The notes: generated from the letters alone by a model not told the origin. A DNA stretch of 64,000 bases from Kofleriaceae bacterium (GCA_025357755.1 JANXOP010000163.1:1-64000), one strand, 5' to 3'; counted from the first letter of the stretch, positions 1 through 8,779 are shown. Program-made: numbers and translations.

Positions 1-119
1 GCCTGGATCGGGCGGATCGCCGCGGCGATCCCCTGCGCATGAAGCGCGAGCGCGGCTTGGGTCTCGTCGTCGAGCCAGCGCCGGCTGCGATCGGGGTGCA
101 AGAGCGTCGAGAGGATCAC
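1..119 (-). CDS. 5' part of an APE-cluster gene cut by the window edge (AMP-ligase position)
   Basis: An open frame starts at GTG 119 and runs 39 codons off the left edge without a stop. Its GTG overlaps the TGA of the upstream COG4648 gene in a GTGA junction, the same coupling used throughout this operon, which is the main reason to call it real. The visible residues (start MILSTLLHPDRSRRWL) contain no recognisable domain. In described aryl-polyene clusters the COG4648 membrane protein gene is commonly followed by an acyl/aryl-AMP ligase that loads the 4-hydroxybenzoate-type starter, so that function is inferred from position only. Confidence 0.6.
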   Translation of the reverse strand, partial: MILSTLLHPDRSRRWLDDETQAALALHAQGIAAAIRPIQ

Positions 120-733
120 CGGGAGCGAGCAGGAGGGAACAATTTGGCCAGGACCCAGTCAAGCGGATTCCTACCGTATTCCCGGAACCTGAGCTTCCGC
201 ACCACGTACTCGACCGCGAACAACGCGCCGACGAGCACGTAACTCGCGATGCCGACGTAGGCGGTCCAGATCTTCAGCGACGCCCATTCGGCGAGGACGA
301 GGCCGAAGGCGGCCAGGACGAGCAAATACACCCCCCATACGCGAGTCCACTGCCGGCAGTGTGCGAGCTCGCCCGGTCCGAGCTCCGGCTTGACCATGCG
401 CGCGAACGTCTCGATCATCGGTGTGGCCTTCAGCGAGCGCAGGAAAGCGAGGCCGAACGTGGCTTGGGTGGCAGAGGGCAAAATCATCAAGCACACGCTA
501 TTGTCGAGCACCCAGCCGAGCACGGCGAACACGAGCGCGATCAGCGGCAGGCGTAGCGCGACCGCGCGGTGCTGAGGCTCCGCGGCGAGCAGGATCGGAA
601 TCGTTCGTACGATGACCCAGCCGATCAGCGTGAGCGCCGCGACCCCGACATCGTGTCGCGACAGCGTCCAATACAGGACCCACGGCGAGGCGATCACGAA
701 CAGCGTCGCGATGACTCGGAGCGCGATCTTCAC
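116..733 (-). CDS. COG4648-type integral membrane protein of aryl-polyene cluster
   Basis: This 205-residue protein has at least four to five hydrophobic segments: the N-terminus (about 5-22), about 30-48, 60-85, 130-150 and 160-180. Size and pattern match the COG4648 predicted membrane proteins that accompany aryl-polyene and xanthomonadin-type clusters; their biochemical role is not established. The start is GTG 733, overlapping the TGA of the DUF3261 lipoprotein gene (GTGA), and the stop overlaps the next gene in the same way, so it is translated as part of the ACP-LolA-MMPL-DUF3261 operon. A longer in-frame extension upstream exists, but it reads as Arg-rich shadow sequence inside the neighbouring gene. 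Confidence 0.75.
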   Translation of the reverse strand: MKIALRVIATLFVIASPWVLYWTLSRHDVGVAALTLIGWVIVRTIPILLAAEPQHRAVALRLPLIALVFAVLGWVLDNSVCLMILPSATQATFGLAFLRSLKATPMIETFARMVKPELGPGELAHCRQWTRVWGVYLLVLAAFGLVLAEWASLKIWTAYVGIASYVLVGALFAVEYVVRKLRFREYGRNPLDWVLAKLFPPARSR

Positions 734-1359
734 AGCCGCTCGAACGGTTCGTTGACGATCTCGAGCGAGTAGTCGAACCACTCGTTCACGAGCTCGGCCG
801 TGCTCGGCTCGCAGTACACGCGGCCGCACCCTTCGCCGAGCGTGATCCGGATCGCGCCGTGCTGGCCCGTGCGCGTGAACACGACCGAGCGCAGGTTGCC
901 CGCGGTCCAGGTCTCGTCGACCGATTCGCCATCGAGCTCGCCGTGGTGCACGCCCTCGAAGCCCTCGGCCGGCGCAGGCAAGCGATCGAAGAACACGCGG
1001 TGGACATCGACGACGATGTTGCGCGGCGAGAACGCGACCGGCGGACCGGCGTACTGCTCGAAGTGGATGAGGCCGCCCTTCTGCGTGATCTTGAACGCCT
1101 TCACGTTCATCGGGCCGAACCCGAGGATCAGGAGCTCGGCACCCTGCTTCTGGACGACCGTGTCGAGCTCGGCGCTGACCGGTGTGCCCTCGGGCGACTT
1201 CGCGTGGACCGTGAGGGTCTGGCGTACGAAGAAGTCGTGCGGCAGCTGCGCCGGATCGCGGAGCGTGCCGGGATAGGCAGCGGGGGCGCTCGTCGAGATC
1301 TCGACCGGGCCAGGCGCGGCATGTCCGCATGCTGCGAGCAGGATCCACGCGTATCTCAT
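730..1359 (-). CDS. DUF3261-type outer-membrane lipoprotein of aryl-polyene cluster
   Basis: This 209-residue lipoprotein starts with MRYAWILLAACGHA, a short signal peptide with lipobox LAAC at the +1 cysteine. The rest is soluble and beta-rich, with motifs such as AELLILGFGPMNVKAF and a Cys pair in GCGRVYC. It fits the DUF3261 lipoproteins that sit beside the LolA-like and MMPL genes in aryl-polyene clusters, where they are thought to help place the pigment lipid in the outer membrane. ATG 1359 overlaps the MMPL stop (ATGA) and the stop overlaps the COG4648 start (GTGA). Confidence 0.75.
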   Translation of the reverse strand: MRYAWILLAACGHAAPGPVEISTSAPAAYPGTLRDPAQLPHDFFVRQTLTVHAKSPEGTPVSAELDTVVQKQGAELLILGFGPMNVKAFKITQKGGLIHFEQYAGPPVAFSPRNIVVDVHRVFFDRLPAPAEGFEGVHHGELDGESVDETWTAGNLRSVVFTRTGQHGAIRITLGEGCGRVYCEPSTAELVNEWFDYSLEIVNEPFERL

Positions 1360-3659
1360 GCGCGAGCTCCCAGGCGCGGGCCGGCGATCGAAGCCATGAC
1401 GAAACAGAACACGAGGCTGAACGTAACGCCAAGCGTTACCGTGACGCCGATCGCGGCGAGCCCCGGGCTGGCCGATAGGCCGAGCAGCCCGAACGACAGG
1501 ATCGTGGTGGCGGACGCGGTCAGGATGCTGACGAGCGTGCGGGCGTTCTCCTCGAGCGAGCTGGTCGTGTCGACGAAGAAGATCCCGAAATCGACGCCGA
1601 GCGACACCACGAGCAGGAGCGACATCACGTGGAGGATCGTCAGTGGTGTGGCGAGCATCACGAGCGTGGCGACCGTCGCGATGCAGGCGAGCACCGCCGG
1701 GAGCAGCGCGATCGCGACCTGGCGCACGCTGCGATAGCGCGCGAGCAGGAGCACGAAGATCGCGACAAGCCCGAGCAGCGACGCGACGACGGTGTGGATA
1801 CGCACGCCGCGAAACAGATCGACGATCGTCTCGCTCGGCACGACGATGCTCGCGCTCGGTACTATCGCGCGCAGGCGCGGGACATCCATCACGCCGACGA
1901 GAGGGATCAACGCGATCGGCGTCGTCTGCGACGGGATCCACGCGGTCAGGAGCGGTGCGAGCGGCGAGCGACGAACATCCGCGAGCCGCATGATCTTCGG
2001 AGGCGTCGCGAGCGCATCCCAGAACGGCTGGAACTGCTCGGGGACGAAGTCTTCGGCGGTCATCGCGGCGCGGATCCGCGGCTCGGCGGCCTTCGCGGAG
2101 GCGAAGCGGGCGGCTTGTTCGGCGCTGCTCGGGACCAGGCGCTCGAGCGGGGTGTACGTCACGAGGATGCCGGTCGTGCGTGCGTGTTCGAGCTCGGTCG
2201 CGGTGGTCGCGATCTTCGCGAGCAGGTCTTCGTCGGAGGTCCCGGTCACGACGGCGTAGGTCGTGGTTTCGGGCCCGAGCCGCGCGCGGACCGCATTGTT
2301 CTCGGTGACATGCGGGCCGCTATCGTCGACGAGCATGTTGACGTTGTCGGAGAACGCGGCGGCGCGCAGGCCCAGCACGGTCACCGCGACGGCGAGCAAG
2401 CCACCCGCGAGCTTCGCGCGCCGGCTCCAGTGGATGCTCGTCACGCGGATCAACAGCGCGAGCACCCAGCGATTCACCACGCCGAGCGTGCGCGGCGATT
2501 TGTACGTCTTCGGCATCCACAGCGGCACCATCCAGTACGTCGCCGCCATCGAAGCGACGATCGCGATCATCGAGAACACGGCCATCTGGCGCAGGCCGCC
2601 GAGGCCCGAGGCCGCGATCCCGACGAAGCCGATGATCGTGGTGACGGCACCGAGCACGAGGCTCGGCCCGACGTTCTTCATCGTCGTGCGCGCGGGCACG
2701 TCCGGCGTCAGCACGAAGTGCGCGTAGTAGTGCTCGACATAGTCCAGGCCGACACCGAGGAGCGAGGTCCCGAACGCGATCGTGATGCCGTGGATCTCGC
2801 CGAACCACGCCTCGCACGCGAGCACCGCGACCGCCGAGCCGAACAACATCGGCACGAAGCCGAGCAGGATCATCCGGATCGATCCGAACAGCACCAGGAA
2901 GATCGCGAGCATGCCGATCGTCGAGATGATGCCGATCCGGTTCACGTCCCCCTTGATCTGCGCCTCCGAGGCGATCGCGAACTGGGCGGTGCCCGAGGTC
3001 TGCATACGCACGGGCGCGTGGCTCGCGGTCCAGCCGTCGAGCAGCGCGCGGAACTTGATCTGCGCCACGCTCTCGAACGGCGATGACGTGGTCTCGACGA
3101 ACACGAATGCGTGCTGGTGATCGGCGGTCATCACCACGCCGTCCTCGTCGACGAGCGCGGTGCCGCGGCTCTGCTTCAACGCCTCGAGGGGCTCCCACAT
3201 GCCGCCGAGCGGATCGCGCGGTGCGGTCTGCCGGATCAGGACCCCGGCCGGGCTGCCGAGCTGATCGCGCAGGGCGGCGAGGCGCGCGTGGAGCTGCGCG
3301 TCGCTGTACGCGCTGCGCGGCAGGAACGTCGTCGCGGGCCACTCCTCGAGGAACGCGATCATCGCGGTGACATCGGCCTCGGTGAAGCCGCTGCGGACCG
3401 TCGCGACGTCGGCCTGCGCGCGCAGAAACTCGACGAGCTCGTGCGCGGAGCTCGGCAGCGCGGGCGCGCTCGAGAGATCGATCACCATCACGCGCGCGAG
3501 CTCGCTCTCCGCGAGCATCGCGGCAATCTGCGCGCTACGATTCGCACTGTCGTCGGGGAGGAACTCCGTGATCTTCGTCGTGAACTTGAAGTGCGGCGCG
3601 GCGATCGCGAAGCCGATCGCGGTCAGCGCGAGGACGACGAGCGTCGCGAGCTTGTTCAT
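1356..3659 (-). CDS. MMPL/RND-family lipid exporter of aryl-polyene cluster
   Basis: This 767-residue protein has the duplicated MMPL/RND layout. A first membrane helix (about 4-21) is followed by a periplasmic domain (about 22-230) and a bundle of helices (about 240-400). A further helix near 430, a second periplasmic domain and a final helix bundle (about 600-760) complete it. The length suits MMPL exporters of aryl-polyene clusters, which are proposed to move the finished arylpolyene lipid across the inner membrane. I chose ATG 3659 because it overlaps the LolA-like stop (ATGA) and gives a proper first helix; longer in-frame sequence upstream is Arg/Asp-rich shadow. The partners are the LolA-like carrier upstream and the DUF3261 lipoprotein downstream. 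Confidence 0.88.
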   Translation of the reverse strand: MNKLATLVVLALTAIGFAIAAPHFKFTTKITEFLPDDSANRSAQIAAMLAESELARVMVIDLSSAPALPSSAHELVEFLRAQADVATVRSGFTEADVTAMIAFLEEWPATTFLPRSAYSDAQLHARLAALRDQLGSPAGVLIRQTAPRDPLGGMWEPLEALKQSRGTALVDEDGVVMTADHQHAFVFVETTSSPFESVAQIKFRALLDGWTASHAPVRMQTSGTAQFAIASEAQIKGDVNRIGIISTIGMLAIFLVLFGSIRMILLGFVPMLFGSAVAVLACEAWFGEIHGITIAFGTSLLGVGLDYVEHYYAHFVLTPDVPARTTMKNVGPSLVLGAVTTIIGFVGIAASGLGGLRQMAVFSMIAIVASMAATYWMVPLWMPKTYKSPRTLGVVNRWVLALLIRVTSIHWSRRAKLAGGLLAVAVTVLGLRAAAFSDNVNMLVDDSGPHVTENNAVRARLGPETTTYAVVTGTSDEDLLAKIATTATELEHARTTGILVTYTPLERLVPSSAEQAARFASAKAAEPRIRAAMTAEDFVPEQFQPFWDALATPPKIMRLADVRRSPLAPLLTAWIPSQTTPIALIPLVGVMDVPRLRAIVPSASIVVPSETIVDLFRGVRIHTVVASLLGLVAIFVLLLARYRSVRQVAIALLPAVLACIATVATLVMLATPLTILHVMSLLLVVSLGVDFGIFFVDTTSSLEENARTLVSILTASATTILSFGLLGLSASPGLAAIGVTVTLGVTFSLVFCFVMASIAGPRLGARA

Positions 3660-4300
3660 TTCTCGAACGCGGTCGTGATCTCGGAATCGGGCACGTCGCC
3701 GTTCTTCTTGATCTCGGCGAGCTGGGTCTCGGTCGTATCGCCGCTCGCCTCGGTGATCTGGAGCGACACGAGCTCGCTCTTGTTGCCGACGACAGTCACC
3801 TGCTTGACGAGCTTCTTGAGCGAGTCCGCCTTCGGCGTGAGGGTCAGGGCCCACCAGTCCGCATCGCTGTACACGCCGAGCTCGAAGGCCGCCTCGAGCT
3901 CCTTGCGATCACCGCGCAAGAGCGTCGGGAACACCGTCGCGAATGCGCGCAGGTCCTTGCTCTTATCGAGCGGCACTTCTTCGGTGTGGCCCGCGCTCTT
4001 CATGCGCAGCGTCGTCGGCGTGAGCACGACTTGCTGCTTCTTCGGTGCGAGCGTCGTCCGCGAGATTCCCTTCGTCCGATCGAAGATGATCCTCCCGCTC
4101 GACCTGAGCGGCCGAGCGAGCAGGGCGACGTGCTTCTCCTCGGTGAACGTGCAGCTCATCCGGTCGAGCTTCACGTGCGCGAGCACCGGATCGGTCGCCG
4201 CGCCGTGCGCTGCCGTGCCGGTCATCAACTTCGCGGGCGGACCCGGCGCGGCAAGGGCGGGCACGCACGCGAGCACGAGTACGAGCGCGATCCGCTTCAT
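3656..4300 (-). CDS. LolA-like outer-membrane lipoprotein-carrier protein
   Basis: This 214-residue exported protein has signal peptide MKRIALVLVLACVPALAA. The body resembles LolA-like carriers of aryl-polyene clusters, with a Cys near residue 51 in the segment LDRMSCTFTEEKHVALLARPL, alternating beta-strands and the pattern RGDRKELEAAFELGVYSD. It would act in the periplasm as a shuttle for the lipid between the MMPL exporter and the DUF3261 outer-membrane lipoprotein, both encoded immediately downstream. Overlaps at both ends (ATGA) indicate translational coupling with the ACP gene and the exporter gene. Assignment rests on family resemblance and context. Confidence 0.78.
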   Translation of the reverse strand: MKRIALVLVLACVPALAAPGPPAKLMTGTAAHGAATDPVLAHVKLDRMSCTFTEEKHVALLARPLRSSGRIIFDRTKGISRTTLAPKKQQVVLTPTTLRMKSAGHTEEVPLDKSKDLRAFATVFPTLLRGDRKELEAAFELGVYSDADWWALTLTPKADSLKKLVKQVTVVGNKSELVSLQITEASGDTTETQLAEIKKNGDVPDSEITTAFEK

Positions 4301-4575
4301 GTGGTGCCGGTGCGCTGGACCCGGTTCGGGCCGTGCTCGTGGATCGAGGCCACCAGATCCGCGACGGTCTTGAGCTTGCGGATCCGAGCCTCGTCGAACT
4401 TGAGCCCCGTCTTCTCCTCGACGAGGACCGCGAGATCGATCGCATCGAGGCTATCGAGCTCGAGATCCTGGACCAGGCGCGCGCCGGGCTGCACCCGGTC
4501 CACGTCGAGCTGGAACAGCTCCTTCATCATGCCCTGCACCTCGTGCAGGACTTGTTCGTTCGACGGTGGCTCCAT
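4297..4575 (-). CDS. Acyl carrier protein (first of two in the cluster)
   Basis: This 92-residue acyl carrier protein has the phosphopantetheine-attachment motif DLELDSLDAIDL with the modified serine at about residue 42. It would carry the growing polyene chain as a thioester during ketosynthase/ketoreductase/dehydratase cycles. It is the first gene of the export half-operon, overlapping the LolA-like gene by ATGA. Upstream, TACAAT lies 10 bases before the ATG, and the methyltransferase starts divergently 42 bases away. Described aryl-polyene clusters also use two carrier proteins. Confidence 0.9.
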   Translation of the reverse strand: MEPPSNEQVLHEVQGMMKELFQLDVDRVQPGARLVQDLELDSLDAIDLAVLVEEKTGLKFDEARIRKLKTVADLVASIHEHGPNRVQRTGTT

Positions 4576-4585
4576 GTACGCTCGT

Positions 4586-4591
4586 ATTGTA
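4586..4591 (-). promoter_or_regulatory. -10 element TACAAT of the ACP/export operon
   Basis: TACAAT on the minus strand lies 10 bases before the ACP ATG, giving a predicted leader of only a few bases. No Shine-Dalgarno sequence fits in the gap. Confidence 0.5.
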
Positions 4592-4605
4592 GCGCTGAAC
4601 CGACG

Positions 4606-4611
4606 TAGAGT
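4606..4611 (+). promoter_or_regulatory. -10 element TAGAGT, leaderless start of methyltransferase
   Basis: TAGAGT is followed by six bases and GTG 4618, so transcription should begin at or next to the start codon. Confidence 0.55.
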
Positions 4612-4617
4612 CCCGAC

Positions 4618-5670
4618 GTGGCAGCCCGACGCCGGCGCGTTCCAGAGCAGTACCGTCAGGTGCACGCGCTCGCGTTCTCGCCGCTGTTTTTTCAGGCCGC
4701 GATGGCGGCGCGCAACATGGGCGTGCTCGCCGCGGTCCACGCCGCGAAGGACACCGGCCTCGTGCCCGCAGAGGTCGCTGCGCGAGCGAGCGTCACGCTC
4801 TACGCGGCGCGCGTGCTGCTCGAGGGCTGCCTCGCGATCCAGCTCGTCGCGCTCGAGGGCGGGCGCTACCGCCTCACGCCTGCTGGCGAGCTGTGGCTCT
4901 TCGACGAGATGACGAAGGTCAACGCAAACTTCGTCCAGGACATCTGCTACGCCGGCGCGCTCCACCTCGAGGAGAGCCTGCGCACCGGCTTGCCAGCCGG
5001 CCTCAAGGTCTTTGGCGAGTGGCCCACGATCTACGAGGGCCTCACGCAGCTGCCGCCCGCGGCACAGCAGAGCTGGTTCGACTTCGATCACTTCTACTCC
5101 GACGGCGCGTTCCCCATCGCGTTCCCGAAGGTGTTCGCGGCGCGACCCGAGCGCCTCCTCGACGTCGGCGGCAACACGGGCAAGTGGGCACTGCACTGCC
5201 TCGCCAACGATCCTGCCGTCGAGGTCACGGTCCTCGATCACCCGGGTCAGCTCGCACAGCTCCAGGCGAATGCGGTTGTCGCGGGGCTCACCGCGCATCT
5301 CCGCACGGTGCCGATGAACCTCCTCGATCACGCGCTCGCATTTCCGACCGGCTTCGACGTGGTGTGGATGAGCCAGTTCCTCGATTGCTTCGGCGAGCCC
5401 GACATCGCACAGCTGCTCCAGCGCGGGATCGCGGCGCTCGCCCCCGGTGGTCGGCTCTGCGTGATGGAAGCGTTCTGGGATCGCCAGCCCAACGATGTCG
5501 CCGAGCTCTGCCTCCAGGGCACGAGCCTCTACTTCTCGTGTATGGCCAACGGCACGAGCCGCATGTACCACTCGCAGGACTTTCTAGAGCTCATCGCCGG
5601 TGCCGGGCTGACCCTCGTCTCCGACGAGAAAATCGGCCTCAGCCACACGCTCCTGACCTGCGTGATCTAG
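4618..5670 (+). CDS. SAM-dependent methyltransferase (O-methyltransferase type) of aryl-polyene cluster
   Basis: This 350-residue protein has an N-terminal winged-helix dimerisation region (about 1-100), as in plant-type and polyketide O-methyltransferases. A Rossmann methyltransferase domain follows, with SAM motif I LLDVGGNTGKWA near residue 180, an acidic VTVLDHP strand end and the later GGRLCVMEAFWD segment. In aryl-polyene clusters a methyltransferase of this class methylates the aryl head group. It is the only plus-strand gene inside the cluster, divergent from the ACP operon and ending 7 bases before the convergent second ACP gene. GTG 4618 is supported by TAGAGT six bases upstream. 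Confidence 0.85.
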   Translation: MAARRRRVPEQYRQVHALAFSPLFFQAAMAARNMGVLAAVHAAKDTGLVPAEVAARASVTLYAARVLLEGCLAIQLVALEGGRYRLTPAGELWLFDEMTKVNANFVQDICYAGALHLEESLRTGLPAGLKVFGEWPTIYEGLTQLPPAAQQSWFDFDHFYSDGAFPIAFPKVFAARPERLLDVGGNTGKWALHCLANDPAVEVTVLDHPGQLAQLQANAVVAGLTAHLRTVPMNLLDHALAFPTGFDVVWMSQFLDCFGEPDIAQLLQRGIAALAPGGRLCVMEAFWDRQPNDVAELCLQGTSLYFSCMANGTSRMYHSQDFLELIAGAGLTLVSDEKIGLSHTLLTCVI

Positions 5671-5677
5671 CGGCTCG

Positions 5678-5956
5678 TTACTCGTCGTTGCGGACGCCGG
5701 CGGCTTGCTTGGCCTGGATAAACTCGGCGAGGTGGTTGACCGAACGGAACGCGTTGCGCGTCTCTTCGTCCTGGCTGACCTTGACGTCGTACTTGCGCGA
5801 GATCGCGGTAGCGAGCTCGAGCGCATCGATCGAATCGAGCGCGAGGCCTGCACCGAACAGCGCGTCGGTGTCGGAGATGGTCGTGGGATCGATATCCTCG
5901 AGCTGCAACGACTCGACGATCAGCTGCTTGAGCTCTTGGTGCAGGTTGCTACTCAC
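5678..5956 (-). CDS. Acyl carrier protein (second)
   Basis: This 92-residue acyl carrier protein has the attachment motif LALDSIDALEL with serine at about residue 42. It is the last gene of the biosynthetic half-operon, 12 bases after the acyltransferase stop, and starts at GTG 5956. It differs clearly from the first carrier protein, so the two probably serve different stages such as starter loading and chain extension; that split is inferred. It ends 7 bases from the convergent methyltransferase stop. Confidence 0.9.
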   Translation of the reverse strand: MSSNLHQELKQLIVESLQLEDIDPTTISDTDALFGAGLALDSIDALELATAISRKYDVKVSQDEETRNAFRSVNHLAEFIQAKQAAGVRNDE

Positions 5957-5968
5957 GGCGGATCCAGC

Positions 5969-6769
5969 TTAGCCCAACATCTCGCGGTACCGCTGCTCGA
6001 TCGCGCTGGAGAGTTCACGGCTCGGCAGGCCCATGGTCGCAGGATCGATCGTCCCGACCGGCTCGATCTTGAGGATCGCCATGTGGTCCGGGTGCTTCCA
6101 GATCGGGAGCCGCTTCGTGAGAGCTCGGGGTTCACATGTGAGCTTGATCAAGACGATCGGTACTTTCGTACGGATCGCGAGCTCGAACGCGCCGCGGTGG
6201 AAGGGATGGACGCCACCCTCACGTGGCGAGCGGGTTCCTTCAGGAAAGATCAGCACGTCGAAGCCACTGCGTAAGCGTTCTTCGCAGCCCTTGAGGACGT
6301 GGATGCCGAGAGGGATAAAGCCGGTCGCGCGGATCAAGCGGCGCAACAGGAAGTTATCCGCGAAGCCGGTTCGCGCGACCGCGACGACGTTCGGGAACAG
6401 CGAACAGATCGCGGTCGTGTCGCACAGCGAGGGATGATTGGCGATGAGGATGCGCGCGGTCGTCGCGGGCTCGCCGTGCGGGCGGATCGTGGCGTACGGA
6501 CTCGTGCAGTGGTACAGGCGCAGCGAACGCATCACGAAGTGAAACAGCTTGAACCCCGCGCGCACGGACCCGAGCGTGCGCCGGATGCGCTGGTCTCGCG
6601 TGCCGGGCCAGATCATCAGCAGCGGCAGCCAGAGCCAGCCGAGCAGCACCGCGACCGTCCAGAACGCGGCGAAGCAGAACCCGACACCGAGCGCGCGCAT
6701 GCCGCGATACGGCCAGTAGAGTGGTGCGGGCAGCCAGGCCTTGACCGGATAGAGCGGCGCGGCCGGCAT
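5969..6769 (-). CDS. PlsC-type lysophospholipid acyltransferase
   Basis: This 266-residue membrane-associated acyltransferase has a hydrophobic segment at about 29-54 and the catalytic HxxxxD motif in NHPSLCDT (H112, D117). The substrate-binding motif FPEGTRS lies near 175-181. It belongs to the PlsC family, which transfers acyl groups to glycerol or lipid acceptors. In aryl-polyene clusters such enzymes are thought to attach the polyene chain to a lipid or sugar anchor. ATG 6769 shares one base with the deacetylase stop (TGATG), and the second ACP gene follows. Longer upstream in-frame sequence lies inside the deacetylase gene and was rejected as start. Confidence 0.85.
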   Translation of the reverse strand: MPAAPLYPVKAWLPAPLYWPYRGMRALGVGFCFAAFWTVAVLLGWLWLPLLMIWPGTRDQRIRRTLGSVRAGFKLFHFVMRSLRLYHCTSPYATIRPHGEPATTARILIANHPSLCDTTAICSLFPNVVAVARTGFADNFLLRRLIRATGFIPLGIHVLKGCEERLRSGFDVLIFPEGTRSPREGGVHPFHRGAFELAIRTKVPIVLIKLTCEPRALTKRLPIWKHPDHMAILKIEPVGTIDPATMGLPSRELSSAIEQRYREMLG

Positions 6770-7551
6770 CAGCGCGGAGCTCCCGTCGGATCGAGTGCCA
6801 CGCAGCGCAGGCCCTGCGCGGCACACCGGTCGAGGATCGTCGCGAGGGCCGCGAGGGTCGGCTCGCGATCACTACCACCACCGAGGCCGGTGCCGTCGTG
6901 GAGCGTCACGATCGCGCCGGGCCCCAGGTGCGGCACGATCCGCGCGACGATCTTGTCGGCGGTCGTCCGGAGCGAATCGAGGCCACGCACCGACCACGTG
7001 ACGCAGGTCAGATCGCGCGTGCGCTTCCAGCCCGACGCGAAGCTCGGCGTGCGCAGCCCCTGCGGTGGGCGAAACAAGCGCGGTGACTCGGGCACGATGC
7101 CGGCGACCACCGCGATCGCCTCGGCGATCTCGCGTTCGACGTACGCGGCACGGGCGAAGTGAAACTTCAGCGTGTGGTGCTGCGTGTGCGTGCCGATGCT
7201 GTGGCCCTCGGCGTGGATCCGGCGCACCACGTCGGGGTGGCGGGCGGCCCGCTCGCCGAGGACGAAGAACGTCGCGCGTGCACCGCGTGCGGCGAGGAGT
7301 TCGAGCAGGCGCGGCGTCCACACCGGATCGGGGCCGTCGTCGAACGTGAGCGCGACGACCGGGCCGGTGAGGTGGTGGACGACCGGCGCGAAGAACTGCG
7401 CGCTCGGCCACGCGATCGCGTATGTGAAGAAGCCGATCGTGGTGACGAGGATCGCGATCACCGCCACCACCGCCAGCGGTCTCGGCAGCACCGCGAACGC
7501 AACCAGGATCGCGAGCAGCGCGACTCCCTTGATGGCGAACGCTCGCGCCAT
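6769..7551 (-). CDS. Polysaccharide deacetylase (NodB-homology, CE4) within the aryl-polyene operon
   Basis: This 260-residue protein has two N-terminal membrane helices (about 8-22 and 26-46) and a periplasm-facing NodB domain. Visible CE4 motifs are TFDDGPD (motif 1, D71/D72), THTQHH (motif 2, metal ligands H122/H126), a RPPQG motif near 165 and LHDG near the end. The family removes N- or O-acetyl groups from sugars using a divalent metal. The gene sits between a ketosynthase (1-base gap) and the PlsC acyltransferase (TGATG overlap), so it is co-expressed with pigment synthesis. A CE4 enzyme is unusual there; it may trim an acetylated amino-sugar in the lipid anchor (inference). Confidence 0.85.
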   Translation of the reverse strand: MARAFAIKGVALLAILVAFAVLPRPLAVVAVIAILVTTIGFFTYAIAWPSAQFFAPVVHHLTGPVVALTFDDGPDPVWTPRLLELLAARGARATFFVLGERAARHPDVVRRIHAEGHSIGTHTQHHTLKFHFARAAYVEREIAEAIAVVAGIVPESPRLFRPPQGLRTPSFASGWKRTRDLTCVTWSVRGLDSLRTTADKIVARIVPHLGPGAIVTLHDGTGLGGGSDREPTLAALATILDRCAAQGLRCVALDPTGAPR

Positions 7552-7552
7552 C

Positions 7553-8779
7553 TCAGATCTTCTGGATCACGAGGCTGGTGTTGATCCCACCGAACGCGAA
7601 CTTGTTGCAGATGATCCGCGTCAGCGGCTGGTCGCGCGCGGCACCCATCACGTAGTCGAGCGGCGCGCATTGTTCGGCGACCTGTTCGAGGTTGCGGGTC
7701 GGTGCGATCCAGCCTTCGCGCAGCATCGTGATCGCGAATGCGAGCTCGATCGCGCCACATGCCCCGAGGGTGTGACCCAGGTGACCCTTGAGCGAGCTCA
7801 CGGGGATGCGCTCGCCGAACACCGCGTGCATCGCCTGGCTCTCGGCGATATCGCCGACCGAGGTCGCGGTCGCATGCGCGTTGATGTAATCGATCGCGTC
7901 GGGCGCACACTGCGCGGACGCGAGCGCGAGCTCCATCGCACCGCGCATGCCATCGCGCGAGGGGTTCGTGACGTGCGTGCCGTCGCAGTTCGTGCCGTAG
8001 CCGATAATCTCGGCGTAGATCTTCTTGCCGCTTCGCTTCGCGCGCTCGTACTCCTCGAGCACGAGCGTGCCCGCGCCCTCGCCGACGACGAGCCCGTCGC
8101 GGCGCGCGTCGAACGGGCGGGGCGTGAGCTCCGGGGTCGCGTTGAACGCCTTGCTCGCGGCGTGGAGCATGTCGAACACGGCGACGTGGCTGAAGTGGAG
8201 CTCCTCGGCGCCGCCGCACACCATCACGTCCGTGATGCCCGCCAGGATCGCCTCGTAGCCGGTCCCGATCGCCTGGCTGCCACTCACGCAGGCCGCGGCG
8301 GTGCTGATCACGCGCCCGCGAATGCCGAAGTGGACGGCGAGGTTCGCCGCGGTCGTGTGGCTCATGAACTTCAGGTACGTCGTCGCGCTGACGCCGATGA
8401 AGTCGAGGTTCTGCTTGATCAGCTTGCCGACCCACTCCTCGTTCGCCGCCGACGAGCCGTGCGTGCTGCCGTAGGCGAGCCCGAGCGTGCCGCCCGCGAG
8501 CTCTCCGGCAGAGAGGCCGGCATCCTTGACCGCGAGCTCGGTCGCGACCGTCGCGAGCTTGGCGACGCGCCCCATCGTGCGCGCGGCCTTGTGTGGAATC
8601 TCGAGCTCGGGCGGCACGTGGACCGGCGCCGCGACGCGCGGGTTGAAGTGACCGAGCCGGTCCCACTCCGGCATCGCGACGACGCCCGTCTCGTTCGCTC
8701 GCAAGCGCGCGGAGGCGGCCTCGAGATCACAGCCGAGTGGGCTGACCATGCCGATGCCCGTGACGACGACGCGCTTCAT
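7553..8779 (-). CDS. Beta-ketoacyl-ACP synthase (FabF-like), complete catalytic triad
   Basis: This 408-residue thiolase-fold ketosynthase has catalytic Cys164 in AAACVSG, His302 in INAHATAT and His333 in KGHLGHTLGA, so it should be an active condensing enzyme. The usual HGTGT context around the first histidine reads HATAT, a small deviation. It condenses malonyl-ACP with the growing polyene. The start ATG 8779 overlaps the ketoreductase stop (ATGA); upstream in-frame sequence is ketoreductase shadow. It is one of two full-length ketosynthases in the cluster, as is usual for aryl-polyene systems. Confidence 0.93.
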   Translation of the reverse strand: MKRVVVTGIGMVSPLGCDLEAASARLRANETGVVAMPEWDRLGHFNPRVAAPVHVPPELEIPHKAARTMGRVAKLATVATELAVKDAGLSAGELAGGTLGLAYGSTHGSSAANEEWVGKLIKQNLDFIGVSATTYLKFMSHTTAANLAVHFGIRGRVISTAAACVSGSQAIGTGYEAILAGITDVMVCGGAEELHFSHVAVFDMLHAASKAFNATPELTPRPFDARRDGLVVGEGAGTLVLEEYERAKRSGKKIYAEIIGYGTNCDGTHVTNPSRDGMRGAMELALASAQCAPDAIDYINAHATATSVGDIAESQAMHAVFGERIPVSSLKGHLGHTLGACGAIELAFAITMLREGWIAPTRNLEQVAEQCAPLDYVMGAARDQPLTRIICNKFAFGGINTSLVIQKI

